Shown: positions 32,149 to 42,826, counted from the stretch's first letter. The stretch is DNA of 64,000 nt from Piezodorus guildinii (GCA_023052935.1 CM041298.1:6839344-6903343); one strand, 5' to 3'. The notes: a model not told the origin generated them from the sequence alone. A program made the numbers and translations.

Positions 32149-32735
32149 TCTGTAGCGGAAGACACATATATATTCACTGTCTCATTTTTAAAAACAAATG
32201 AAAAAAAATATTGTTATTTTCTCCTTTAGTTGGGTTTCGAATTCTTCAATTTGATATTTACTGTTATTTATCATGGTAACAAGATAATATGTATTTTTTA
32301 TAAGATAACGAAAATTAAGGTACTTTAAGAAAGACAATTTAAATATATCGGCATTTAAGCCCTGTCAGACCATTTTAATGTATGAAACCTACATGACGTT
32401 TAAGCCTATTAAATTTTACACCGATATAGCGAGTTTAATAAAATCGTCGGAACCGTTTTCAGGGGAAAATGAAAAAAGGTGCAAAATCCATGATTGATGA
32501 AAATGGTTTTGTAACGTTTCGGGCGTATATTTGTCTAAAATATGAAATTTGAGTATCATAGGACTTATCGTTTCTCCCAGGAGTTACCACACACGGACAC
32601 ACACACAGACCTATTTGCGGGACTTTGGTTATTTGGACTCAGGGGGCCCTAAAATATCTATTTCCGTTGAAAACTGGAAATCGAAAATTTTCACGATCGC
32701 AATACATTCCCTTACTATTTATAGTAAGTGGAAGT
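32149..32735 (+). mobile_element. HINE copy, internally deleted
   Basis: Left end TCTGTAGCGGAAGACACATA (diverged), interior with ~250 bp missing, CACACACACAGACC tract at 32593-32610, and right hairpin CTTACTATTTATAGTAAG plus TGGAAGT. Confidence 0.75.
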
Positions 32736-33511
32736 AAAAAATCCATAGAACCAAACATAACTATTGTTTTAGAGTTAAGAAAACATTGGGAGAAAATATG
32801 TATGTTCGGCAATTTATCAATTTCTTGATTAGGTAGATGTTTTATATGGAGTTAATATATTCAAACTAGTTTTCCTAAAAAATGTAGCATTTGTTAATTT
32901 TTTTTTTTTTGTATTTGCACTAATGTTTACTGCATATTAAACATATTTGCATAGTACGGCACCATAATTATTTTCATTTAGTTATCACCTGAAACTAGTC
33001 CTGTGTTTTTGCCCAGTAAAATTGTCCAATGAACTCTAGAGGGTTAACAAGAAAATTCTTAATTTAAACTAAGCTCTTTAATGGTTCAAAATCTAGCCTG
33101 TGCCCTCCTAGCGAACCTCCATCTCTCATGTACCCGCTAGCCTCTTCCCTCCAAGCGACTCGCTTCCATTCTCAATATGAACTAAGTTATTGCCACACCC
33201 ACAGTGGGTTCTCTCTCTGAAAGGTCATGGCTGCTTTCACTTCTTGCTGTATCCACTCTTACAACCAACACACCACTTCCCTCATGCATACATTTTTATT
33301 AATTCGCCATATATTTAATTATTCAAAAGTTTTTAAACTTAATATATTTTTTGGGTTTATTTTCTAATCGCCCGAAAAATATATCGATGGTGGAAATTTT
33401 CTTATTCCAGTTTTAAAGATAATTAGACGTTTTCTGGAATGTTCAGCAACTTTTTCAGCTAGTGGTTTTAGAAAGAAATGTAATCTTATACACAAAGTTG
33501 TATTAATTTTT
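32736..33511. other. unassigned spacer with dispersed block
   Basis: 33132-33168 (CCCGCTAGCCTCTTCCCTCC plus AAGCGACTCGCTTCC) matches 24184-24219. Otherwise AT-rich with no gene seen. Confidence 0.4.
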
Positions 33512-34720
33512 ACTTTCACTTATGGAATATATAGTAAGGGAAAGTATTGCGATCGAGAAAATTTCGAATTCTCGTTTTAACGTAAATACACGTTTTAGGG
33601 TCCCTTGAGTTAAAATGATTAAGTCTCCTAAAAAGGTCTGTGTGTGTGGTAAGTCTAGAGCTATATGTAAGACAACTAACTATACGCCCGAGAGGTTAGA
33701 AGAACTCATCAAAATCGGCTAAACAGAAGAGCCACTTTATACCATGCATCGTGCACTTTTTTATGATTTTCTCAAAAACGGCTGTAAAGATTTCGATTAA
33801 ACTCGCTATGTTGATGTTAAATTTAATAGGCGTTAATATGGCGTATGTTACATTCTAATTGAAATAGTCTGACAGGGCTTGAATGCCGATTTTTGAATTG
33901 TCTTTCCCTAAAGTACCTTTAATTTTGTCGATTTAAAAAAATTAGGCATAATTTTAGCAGTAGCAGTAATATGGAGGTATAATATACCTTGGGAAAGAGA
34001 ACGGTTTTAGAAGGAATATTATCCTATACTCAAAGTTGTAATATTAAAATAAAGTGAGGAATAGGGAATAAACTTATTACTGATTAACGATTTAATATAG
34101 TAATGTTATTTCTGTGGCGGTCGATATAACTCGAGTTATATCAAAAATGAGTTAACTACACGTATCGATACACCCTCGATTAAACTCGCTAAATTAATGT
34201 AAAATTGAATAGGCTTTAATATCATGTAGGTTTCATTCTGATTAAAATAGTCTAACAGGCTTAAATGCTGAAATTTTCTTCTAAAATACCTTTCATTTTG
34301 TATATTTTAAAAATATAACCATATTATCTAGTTGGGATTGATAAATAACAGCTAAATATGCAAGTTGAATGCAAATTTGAAAAGCAACAAACGGAAAAAA
34401 CTGAAAAAAAAAAATGTTTAATGCAATATTTCGTTTTTGAACATAAGAACAGTAGTATACACGTATAATATACCGTTGGAAAGCTAACGATTATTAAAAT
34501 AAATATTATACAGTGGATAAACTTGTAAAAGTGAATAAACAGTGATGGAAAGCAGATTATTTTAGATAATAATATAATAGATTTTTTAATAAAACACATG
34601 TTTCTATAGAAATTCAATTGAATTAATTCTTTAATAGTTTTATTTTTATCTCTAACTAAAAATTCTTTCATTGATTCTAAAAACGGAAGTAAGTGAAAGT
34701 CGCGTGTTGCCCGCACCAGA
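33512..34720 (-). mobile_element. HINE copies joined around a TIR-element M fragment
   Basis: 33512-34111 begins ACTTTCACTTATGGAATATATAG and follows the family to the TTATTACTGATTAACGATTT region. 34112-34175 is a fragment of TIR element M (CTGTGGCGGTCGATATAACTCG). From ~34176 a second HINE interior runs to the left terminus CCGCACCAGA at 34720. These are probably two copies fused by deletion. Confidence 0.7.
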
Positions 34721-34734
34721 TTTTTTTTTTAAAT

Positions 34735-34833
34735 CAACTTTAAATTATTTTCAATTTGAAGTATATATTCAATAGTTTTTTAATTGATTTTAAAAGTCGA
34801 GGTATGTCAAAGTCGTGTGTTGCCCGCACCAGA
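34735..34833 (-). mobile_element. HINE left-end fragment
   Basis: Only the last ~100 bp of a HINE in minus orientation (GAGGTATGTCAAAGTCGTG...CCGCACCAGA), directly beyond the preceding copy. Confidence 0.7.
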
Positions 34834-34980
34834 CTTTGAGTCTCAGTCACCTAATTTATATCATTCCAACTCAAAAAATAAATGTGTAATCCTAATTAGT
34901 TTAATAATTGTTCACTTTTGAGATATTTTCCTGTAAACATCAGGTTAAATAAATTTTTACCATTTTTAAAAGTCATAAAA

Positions 34981-35279
34981 GGGATCACTTGTAGCTGGAG
35001 GTGTGGGTATAGTGGCTAGCGTAACAGCCTCCCATGCCAAAGGTAACGGGTTCAAACCCGCAGGTGGTCCTAGGATTTTTTGATGGGAGTAAAAAATCCT
35101 TAGTTACGCCGTTCTTCGGAGGGGACGTTAAAAGGTGGTCCCGAGCCTGTGCGATGTCAGGTACTCGTTAAAGATCCCTATTCTAATAAAACCTGGATAT
35201 GCAAAATTTAGGACTCTCACTGTAGCATCGTCCGATTAGCCATAGTTGCATAAAAGTGACGTTAAACGAATAAACAAAC
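34981..35279 (+). mobile_element. SINE1 copy, complete, with target duplication
   Basis: Best reference copy, 299 bp, flanked by AAAAGTCATAAAA at 34968-34980 and 35280-35292. A-box region GTATAGTGGCTAGCG, B box GGTTCAAACCC, then CCTAGGATTTTTT, the GC-richer body (TTCGGAGGGGACGTTAAAAG, GGTGGTCCCGAGCC), ACCTGGATATGCAAAATTTA, GTAGCATCGTCCGATTAGCC and the AACGAATAAACAAAC tail. It needs a LINE partner for mobility; which one is not evident, because its tail is not the ATT tail of the RTE-like LINE. Confidence 0.95.
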
Positions 35280-35292
35280 AAAAGTCATAAAA

Positions 35293-35939
35293 AAATGACT
35301 ATGTTCTTATGATGAAAATTTTTATAGCAAGTAGATAAATGCGTAAGCTATCTAAGAAGGATTTCTAAATGACCTATAAAATATATTTTTAGACGTTGTA
35401 AGAAAAAAAAATCTTTACAAAAAACCGTCAAAGACGAGTCCATTTCGGTAAGAGCATTACCCTAAGACTTGCCTGTCAAAGTAAAGTCCGTCAAGGTTTC
35501 TATGAATAATTCTTGAAGGTGGCCTATCTACTCAAACTTTAATAACATTCTCATATCGATTGATGTCTTTTACCTCCTCTTCTATACCGGTATCAATGCC
35601 CTATTAACTATTTCCTTATCTTTAATAAAGCATTTATTAGTATGTACTTTATTATTTTTTTGTAATATTAGAAAAGTTAGCTGGAATGACGTTATATAAT
35701 ACAGAATATGACTTTCAATGAAAAAATTATATTTGGTCGCTATCACGACAATGTTATATGTCTAAGGTCACGGTTTCAAATCCGGCCCTTTTGAATAGTG
35801 AAAAAAAAATCCAGAAATGCCGTCCTTCGCAGGAGAATAGGTAGCTCTCTTCTATCTTGTACAGTCCTAAGTCTGTGCTATGAGAAATTTTAATAACCTA
35901 AATTTCCAAATGATATTAAAGCTCATTTAATAATACAAT
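35293..35939 (+). other. spacer with a decayed SINE1
   Basis: 35735-35885 shows TATTTGGTCGCTATCACG, GGTCACGGTTTCAAATCCG (B-box-like), ATGCCGTCCTTCGCAGGAG and GTCTGTGCTATGAG, which is a badly eroded SINE1. The rest is AT-rich with no gene. Confidence 0.55.
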
Positions 35940-36320
35940 CATAATAAGGAGTCGAGGTATGGTTGTTATGGAAGACAAGAAAGGGTATCAGAAGGCCTCG
36001 ACAATTGCGTATTCATGCACGGAAGAGAGTAAGATGGAGATCCTCTCCGTGGTAGAAGCACGTACCGCAGCACCAGGTGTGAGGTTACTCTGCCAGGTAG
36101 GGGGCGAACCCGCACCTACCAGATAGCAGAGAGGACTGGCTAGGATGGGTTACACACTGCGTGGTTGTAGCACACCAGTAGTGTTGGTTAGGAGGAGAGA
36201 AATCACCCTGCGTGGTAGTAGCACGTACCGTTTAACAGAGGGGACTGGTTAGGATGGGTTTCACCCTGCGTGGTAGTAGCACGACAGTAGTGTTGGTTAG
36301 GAGGAGAGAAGCTACACGAA
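35940..36320. repeat. GC-richer tandem repeat block
   Basis: Two ~71-bp units (36131-36201 and 36239-36310) each begin GGACTGGYTAGGATGGGTT and end GTTGGTTAGGAGGAGAGAA. The shorter element GCGTGGTAGTAGCAC recurs between and upstream (36051, 36158, 36212, 36267). Composition is much less AT-rich than the surroundings. No ORF or known family. It could be part of an LTR-retrotransposon leader or a minisatellite. Confidence 0.6.
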
Positions 36321-37118
36321 GAAAGTTAAAAGAAGATATACCACATAATGTTACAAAGGCTGAGTTAATCTGAACTAGGGAGATACCAATTAGGTGATCT
36401 GAAGAGCTGAGTTAGCTCTTGGGGATGTTAGTCATCCATGTCAATAATTGCTGGTGAGAGCTTTGCTACCAGACTAGTGTCCAGTCCCTAGTTACATGTA
36501 TAAAGATATTAACAATAGTATGCATGAGTTACAATATATAATATTATTGGATATAGCGTCTTCTTATATTCGGACGGCAGCTCTATCTGTGAGCGAGCGT
36601 TTAAAGTAATAGCTAATTTAATAGATGTATTAACTAAAATGAAAATACTAAGATGAAAAAACATATTTTAACATATAGAAACATTCTTTCAGGCTTATTT
36701 TATTCTGATGAATAGTAACATAGTGTACCATTGGAAAGCTAAACATTTTGGAAAAAAAATATTGAACATACAGAAGCTGCATCAGGAAATGGTGAACAGC
36801 GAAATAGCGCAAACCAAACAAAAACCGTTAACATGTTAACAGCCATTCTAAACGGAAACTAATTTAACTACAGTCAAGCCTCAAAATAACTCCGAGATAA
36901 GCAAAACTATTTCACCTCGAACAACTCTAAACATTTACAAGAACCACTAAGTTATTAGAACAGGGTTATTCCCACCAAAAATAAGAATTAGCTTCAAAAA
37001 ACTGAGTTGGTGAAATTAAAACCGGTTTCGAGAAAGAGGACTTTCTAAGACAGACCGGTTTAGAATGGATTCCCGATTTGCATGATTCTGAAAATATTTT
37101 GACACACTTCCAGGTATA
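36321..37118. other. unassigned region with a HINE scrap
   Basis: 36655-36790 carries decayed HINE blocks (GTACCATTGGAAAGCTAAAC). The remainder shows no gene or repeat. Confidence 0.4.
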
Positions 37119-37120
37119 TA

Positions 37121-37834
37121 TTGGGTTGTTTCACATGAAATGTCCGTTTTTATAGTTTCTGAAATACATAAAGGATTTTGCAGGTCTCTGTTTTCTTCCG
37201 AATGTTTACATATTTAAAGTAAACAGTTCCTAATCCTCTACCTTTATTTTATAAACATTAGCTTCCCAATCAATTACCCAATTTTTAGAATACCTCCAAA
37301 TATGAACATGGAAAAACGCGGTTTTCGGGTAATATATTTGTTCGTTTTAGTTCAAACTCGGCCATTCAGCAGTTGAGGCCGCTAGAAATATTTGCAAGGC
37401 GTTTGGGGAAGGGAGTGTTAATGAACGGACCATTCGCCGTTGGTTTGCTAAGTTTTCAGCTGGGGATACCGACTTGGAAAACTTGCCCCGAGGACGGGTA
37501 CCTCATGATCTCACTGAGCGGCATGTTTCAAAACATACCGTGCAAACATTGAAATAACTGGGCTACGAAGTTCTCCCGCACCCACCTTATTCTCCAACTC
37601 GTCAAGGGAAAACTTATTGAAAATGATGATCAAGTGAAAAGTGCGTTTTCAGATTTCGTTTCACTTCAAAGCTTAGAGTTTTTCAGTTCGGGGATAAAAA
37701 AGTTGGTGTCACGATGGGAAAAATGTGTAGAAAAAGAAGGTAAACACTTCGAATAACATTATCTTGTTTTCATATCGTATTTTTAATAAAAATCCTTTGT
37801 CTTGAAATCGGACATTTCATGTGACACAACCCAA
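37121..37834 (+). mobile_element. mariner element, internally deleted
   Basis: 714 bp between TTGGGTTGTTTCACATG and its complement, TA at 37119-37120 and 37835-37836. Within it 37301 onward encodes MNMEKRGFRVIYLF, then after a frameshift CKAFGEGSVNERTIRRWF and KFSAGDTDLENLPRGR, and, after a deletion, VPHDLTER and the C-terminal SDFVSLQSLEFF. This copy keeps the NERTIRRWF region that the copy at 24931 lost. It is dead as a coding unit, with intact termini. Confidence 0.92.
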
Positions 37835-38019
37835 TAGATACTTGAAAAAATAATGTAAATTAAGTTTAATGTGTTGGCGAAGCTTGCCGTGACATATCCT
37901 AGTGTTAAAGTTCATGACCATCGAATCGAAAGAGCACTAGGCAATCGAGTGACCTTTAACTTGAGAATTATGTGTCTTCAATAGCACTTAAAGAATGTAG
38001 ATGTTACTTTAACAAAATT

Positions 38020-38265
38020 TGTTTGTTTATTAATTTAGATTCACTTTACGCTACTGTGGTTAATCGGACGATGCTACAGTGGGAGTCCTAAATTTTGCCC
38101 ATCCAGGTTTAATTAGGATAGGGATCTTAATCTAGCACCTGACATCGCACACACTAAAGTCCACCATTCCGCCTCTCCTCCTAAAGACGTCAAACAAGAT
38201 TTTTTCACTCCCTTTAACAAACCTTACAGCTTATGTAAACCACTACAGCACAGGTGACGTCCGAA
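38020..38265 (-). mobile_element. SINE1 copy, diverged
   Basis: Tail and 3' half clear on the reverse strand (GATTAACCACAGTAGCG, CTGTAGCATCGTCCG). The tRNA-like half is eroded (ACCTGTGCTGTAGTGG). No target duplication seen. Confidence 0.8.
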
Positions 38266-38736
38266 GGAACATTAAATATCACGAATGCTATGTTAAAAAC
38301 GATATGTCCCTTAGCGCTATTTTCTAACGCTATTTACCATTTATTTTAACAAATTTACAATTCGGTACGTAGTAATCTTTTCAAAACCATGCGTACTGAA
38401 TATAAGAATAAAACTTGTACGATACTGCACGACGGTGGCAGCATTTAACTATAATAATCATATGTTCAAACGTTTATAGGCTTGCAAATTCTTTATATTA
38501 ACTTGTACGATATATTCTATCGCAAATTAACTTTTCTAAAATCTTGCATTTTCCAACGGTATATTATATTTCTATATTACTACTTATATTTCAAGAATAA
38601 TTTTTTGATGAGTTGGTTACATTTTTTCTGTTTAAACGAAAGCTAAATTGCAAATAATGCTAAATGATAGTTAAAATCTTATCATAATCTGTCTTGTGTT
38701 TAAAAATGAGTTAGCGGAAACCAAAATCGCGCTATC

Positions 38737-38738
<2 letters not shown>
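38266..38738. other. spacer with a HINE scrap
   Basis: 38520-38610 resembles the HINE interior (TCTAAAATCTTGCATTTTCC, AACGGTATATTATA). No gene. Confidence 0.4.

Positions 38739-38802
<64 letters not shown>
38739..38802. repeat. (TA)n(GA)n microsatellite
   Basis: About 48 bp of TA followed by eight GA steps. A parallel TA-to-GA compound occurs at 40537-40624. Confidence 0.97.
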
Positions 38803-39308
38803 TTAATAATTTGACGGGCTTAAGACAACTTTATATTGACTCCTTCGGTTTCTTTTATTCCATATCCATACCTTTTCTAAATGCTCGTGCTTTTCAAGGT
38901 CTATGTTACTACTTATGTTACAAAAATAATTTTTTGATGACTTGGTCTCAGAAAATTTAGTTTTTCCTTTTTAAACAAGCACTCATAACTTCTTTGTCTT
39001 AAAAAAATTTTCTTTAATATCAATATCATTGTTTTTCAACGTTTCGGGGTTTTGTCCTCATTATCAAGACTAAAACAATTTTTATGGTTTAAATTGCTAA
39101 AATTACATTTTTTGATAATTTATCTTTGAAAAATATCTTTATAAATTTAAATTCTTGATATTAATTAAAAACCTATTCAATATGATTTACCTTTTGTTAT
39201 CACTTACTGATCACACACATTTTTTTTCTATTACATTTGCTTACTGCTATTCATCCTAATGATGTCTATTAGCTCACTGTTTCTATTATTTCCAATTTAT
39301 TACTTTGT
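38803..39308. other. spacer with a decayed hammerhead-like motif
   Basis: Reverse strand at 39045-39085 reads CTTGATAATGAGGAC...CCCCGAAACGTTGAAAAAC. It keeps GAAACGTT, but the CTGATGA core is altered. No gene. Confidence 0.4.
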
Positions 39309-39318
39309 ACTATGATAC

Positions 39319-39599
39319 GTTTATTTATTTAACGTCACTTTATGCTACTATGGCTAATCGGACGATGCTACAGTGGGAGTCCTAAATTTTGCCTATCCAG
39401 GTTTTATTAGGATAGTGATCTTTAACGAGTACCTGACATTGCACAGACTCGGGACCACCTTTTAACGTCCCCTCCGAAGGACGGCGTAACTAAGGATTTT
39501 TTACTCCCACTAATGAATCCTTGGACCACCTGCGGGTTTGAACCCGTGACCTTAGGCATGGGAGGCTGTTACGCTAGCCACCCAGCTACTAGTGATCCC
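39319..39599 (-). mobile_element. SINE1 copy, complete, with target duplication
   Basis: 281 bp flanked by ACTATGATAC at 39309-39318 and 39600-39609. It has both promoter boxes and the full body, and is close to the copies at 23710 and 57948, suggesting recent activity. Confidence 0.95.
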
Positions 39600-39609
39600 A
39601 CTATGATAC

Positions 39610-39911
39610 ATTCTTCGGATATTCCTTTATAATCTCTGTGTTCTATATTTATTTTTATTTATATTAATTATGTATTATAATTATTGTTTTGGACAATTGT
39701 TATATTTATTTTACAATTTTTCTTCATTGATTATATCTGTATAATGTGTTCCTAGGTTTTCCGTATCTGTTTTGAAATTTATTGTTCTATTATTATTTTG
39801 TGTATGTGTATTGCTTCTAGTGATAGTATATTTCTATTGTTTTGTGATATGTCTAAAATGTCTGTGTTTTCAAAGCGAAATTTATGCTGTCTTGTTATGC
39901 TATGTATTTTT
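39610..39911. other. AT-rich spacer
   Basis: No repeat or gene recognised. A plus-strand frame is hydrophobic but of low complexity. Confidence 0.4.
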
Positions 39912-40533
39912 ACTTTCACTTACTATATATAGTAAGGGGAAGTATTGCGATCGTGAAAATTTTCGTATTCCAGTTTTCAACGGAAATACACGTTTTAGGG
40001 TCCCCTGAGTCCAAATAACCAAGTCCCGCAAAAAGGTCTGTGTGTGTGTGTGTGTGTGCGTACGTGTTTGTGGTAACTCCCGGGCGGAAACGGTAATTCC
40101 TATGAAACTGAAATTTCATATTTAAAACAACTATACGCCCGAGACGTGACAAAACTTTTTTCATCAAAATGAGCTTACCAGAAGAGGCACTTTATTCTAT
40201 GCATTTTGCACCTTTTTTTCAATTTTCTCGAAAACGGTTCCGACGATTTTGATTAAACTCGCTATATCGATGTAAAATTTAATGGGCTTTAATATCATGT
40301 AGGTTTTATTTGGATAAAAATGGTTTGACAGGGCTTAAATGCCGATATTTTAAATTTTCTTCCCCTAAAGTACCTTTAATTTTGTAGATTCAATAATAAT
40401 AACTAGATTATCTTGTCAACGCTGACGAAAAACAGGTAAATATATAAATTGAATAAATTCGATACCCAACTAAAGGAGAAAACAGAAAAAATATTTTTTA
40501 ATGCAATTTTTCGTTTTTGAACATAAGAGCAGT
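39912..40533 (-). mobile_element. HINE copy truncated at a TA array
   Basis: Begins ACTTTCACTTACTATATATAG, has a GT tract (40037-40074) and follows the family to GAACATAAGAGCAGTAA, where it runs into the TA repeat. In intact copies the next bases are TATACATGTATGATATA, so the array may have expanded from that TA-rich point. Confidence 0.8.
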
Positions 40534-40536
<3 letters not shown>

Positions 40537-40604
<68 letters not shown>

Positions 40605-40624
40605 GAGAGAGAGAGAGAGAGAGA
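40537..40624. repeat. (TA)n(GA)n microsatellite
   Basis: About 60 bp of TA, then AGAGAGGAGAGAGAGA. It interrupts a HINE. Confidence 0.97.
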
Positions 40625-41345
40625 ATCACTCCGTTTTCAATCTTTCCTACTACTATCGTGAGAGTCCTACATCGTATGGGACGCATTAAATAACAATTTT
40701 CCTTTCGGTAAACGGTGTATTGTTCTGATAAGGCCGAAGAGCGGTCTCCCCAGAGGATGTCTAAATATTTACCCTTTCTTGCTGACCGTGCGCTCTTATT
40801 GAAACGTCCGCAGGAAATCCGTTACGCTCAACTGAAGAACCGTTTTCCCGAGTTCACACACGACTTTTTACCCGGTCCTATTCATCTCTTCTATAAATCT
40901 TTACAGGTTTTTCCTCTCCCTCCTCTTCTTTTTACGTCTGTTTTTCTCCATCGAACTCTTTTCCTAGTGTCGTATTGTCGCCGGTACAAAAGGCCCGGTC
41001 ATCCCTCGCCTGTGACAACACGTTTAGTAGGAGGAAGGGGTTAGGGGAATTCCTGTGTAAACATTTTCCCCTACCGACAGTTTTTGTCCCTCCGACGAGG
41101 AATAAAACGTTTACTTCTCTGTATTTTCTCTCGCAGTAAAAATAAAATTTTCTTTTTATTACCAATATTTACTTAGATTCAGACTAGCGTACAAAAAAAT
41201 AATTGAGAATTGTTATAATAGAAGAAAACAAAATCATACGATTTTTTTCTTTTTTTATTACGAGCATTCCACCTAACTTCATGCTGTAAAATGAGTTTAT
41301 ATCCTTTTTTAGCTTATTTCGATTTAAACTCTCTGTAGGGGAGAA
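40625..41345. other. unassigned, GC-richer, apparently single-copy segment
   Basis: Balanced composition at 40680-41110 and no match to any family in the window. A plus-strand frame at 40715-41044 (109 codons; FLADRALLLKRPQEIRYAQL, then a hydrophobic PLPPLLFTSVFL) has no recognised domain. It could be an exon, a conserved non-coding element or the end of an unknown transposon. Confidence 0.35.
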
Positions 41346-42380
41346 ATTCTTTGAGGGCGCCATCAAATAAACACTTGATTAAATGGAAAATTAATTTAAT
41401 AGTGTCAACATTTCGGTCTCTCAGGCCTTCTTCAGGGCTATAAAACAAAAGATACCAACCAGTAGTAGAATAAATACATAAAGATGATAAGTAATGACCA
41501 CAGATTTAAAATACAAGAAAAGGGCGGTCGACACCGTACGTGGAAAGATAAAGGTGACCCCGAAATTCAGATACCTGGGAGAAGTCATCTGCAATAACGG
41601 ATCGGACCGAGAAAGCTTTAAGGGAAAAGTCGCGAAATTGGAGAGCTTGTATTTCGACCTCAAGAACTTCTACAACAAAAAGAAGAGTCCGACATTATAA
41701 CACCGTAATCAAACCCGTGATACTCTATGGGACACAGACCTCCTGCCTCCCTAGCTTAAAAAAACTTCTGAAGGTAGAAAGCAAAATACTTAGGAAGATC
41801 TATGGGCCCAACAAGACACCCGAAGGATACAGACTAAAGTCCAACAAAGAAATATACGTTGACAACAAAAGCCTGGAGACGACATCAGGGTAAGGAAGGC
41901 TCAAATTCTATGGGCACATGATGAGGATGAGCCCTGAAAGGTTAAACCGGGAAATCTTCCGTCGATTCCACCAGCGCAAGAACACGACTGGTTTTTTCAG
42001 CAGATCAGGGTCGACATGGATTCAGCAGGACTGAAGGATTCAGACTGTGGGGATAGAGAGACCTACAGAAGTTCACTGAACAATATAAAGGTCTTTGTGA
42101 TCAAAGAACGCCAAAAAAGGGATTATGCGTGGTCGGAGGAAAGAAAGCGCAAACATGCGGAGCTCATGAGGGAAGTATGGAAGAGAAGGAAGTCGAGGAA
42201 GCAAACCTGACATGATATTCGCGTGGTCTTTAAGGCATTTTCGCGCCCAAAAAAAAAAAGGATGATAAGTTAAAGAAATTATACTGATAATTAAAAACAA
42301 AAGGGTAATAGAAATTTAATAAAAGCTGAATAATTAAATATGGTTTAAAAATTTAAAATAAAATAAAAGTATTACAGTGT
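41346..42380 (-). mobile_element. hammerhead-bearing element family A, decayed and split
   Basis: 41346-41492 and 42261-42380 flank a LINE. The minus strand at 41404-41445 reads GCCCTGAAGAAGGCC...ACCGAAATGTTGAC preceded by GGTTGGTATCTTTTG, matching the GGTTGTTATCT block of 14878 and 28735. The core is mutated (CTGAAGA, GAAATG). Confidence 0.6.
41493..42260 (+). mobile_element. RTE-like LINE of another family, 5' truncated
   Basis: Flanked by GATGATAAGT at 41483-41492 and 42261-42270, with a poly(A) tail (42249-42259). The translation, across one frameshift near 41690, gives KVTPKFRYLGEVICNN, TVIKPVILYGTQT, LRKIYGPNKTPEGYRLKSNK and LKFYGHMMRMSPERLNREIF, then a basic C-terminus. KFRYLG and VILYG..T are the RT-downstream motifs of RTE-type and related LINEs. 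The RT core is missing. Poly(A) and sequence separate it from the ATT-tailed family. Confidence 0.85.
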
Positions 42381-42383
42381 GGA

Positions 42384-42710
42384 AAAAATGGGTTACATAC
42401 GTATGACGTAAAATACTCTCATTAAAATGTGAAACTATTATAGGTGGAATAATCAGGAGTTAGTCTTTTGCGCTGATGATGGCTCACAAGCTTGAACCGA
42501 AACGTCAGCAAAATTAAAATATTTAAAAAAAATACTGACTCCTGATTACTTCCACCTATAATAGTTTATACAGGCGACTATACATCCTCAATAAAATGTG
42601 AAACAATATAAAATGAAAAAAAAAAAATACATTATTAATAAAGAGTTACATAGCTTTGACGTACAAAATGTTAATACTTTCATAAAATGTGAAACATTAT
42701 AATAGAAAAT
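42384..42710. repeat. ~95-bp tandem unit split by a hairpin element
   Basis: GTTACATACGTATGACGTAAAA...TAAAATGTGAAAC (42392-42435) and GTTACATAGCTTTGACGTAC...TAAAATGTGAAAC (42645-42697) are diverged copies of one unit; a third AATAAAATGTGAAAC is at 42590-42604. The hairpin at 42433-42566 lies between them. Confidence 0.5.
42433..42566 (+). ncRNA. hammerhead-like core inside a long hairpin
   Basis: Arms 42433-42464 and 42534-42566 are inverted repeats of ~32 bp with one mismatch and one extra base (AACTATTATAGGTGGAA ... TTCCACCTATAATAGTT). The 69-nt interior holds TTTTGC-G-CTGATGA-T-GGCTC...GAACC-GAAAC-GTC-A-GCAAAA. Helix I is thus TTTTGC/GCAAAA continued by the long arms. Helix II pairs GGCTC/GAACC (4 of 5). 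GTC is the cleavage triplet. Helix III is loopless, as in the other copies. Confidence 0.6.
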
Positions 42711-42826
42711 ATTTAGACACCGTCTCAGAGTCAACCTTGATGTAGGCCGAAACGTCGGCACATAATAGCACTTGTTTTAAATGTGTGCTTCTATTTAATG
42801 ACAGCACCCCCAACCGTCTTCCTCAT
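42711..42826 (+). mobile_element. hammerhead-bearing element family A, 3' end
   Basis: GTAGGCCGAAACGTCGGCAC (42734-42753) is the 3' half of the motif; the CTGATGA half is reduced to CTTGATG. It ends CACCCCCAACCGTCTTCCTC, the same 3' terminus as 14878-15318. Confidence 0.65.

Noticed and set aside
34990..35065. tRNA gene candidate
   Set aside because: SINE1 head; the body, tail and target duplication show retroposition.
35940..36130. LTR of an LTR retrotransposon
   Set aside because: No second copy, no TG...CA boundaries with a short duplication, and no primer-binding site or gag/pol found nearby.
38739..38802. TA/GA array considered as an origin or regulatory element
   Set aside because: Five TA arrays lie in unrelated contexts; simple microsatellite expansion is sufficient.
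39045..39085. Hammerhead-like motif as a functional ribozyme
   Set aside because: GAAACGTT is present but CTGATGA is disrupted (TGATAATGA) and helix II cannot pair well; kept only as a remnant.
40498..40689. Open frames rich in Tyr-Ile on both strands
   Set aside because: Translation of a TA/GA microsatellite, not a gene.
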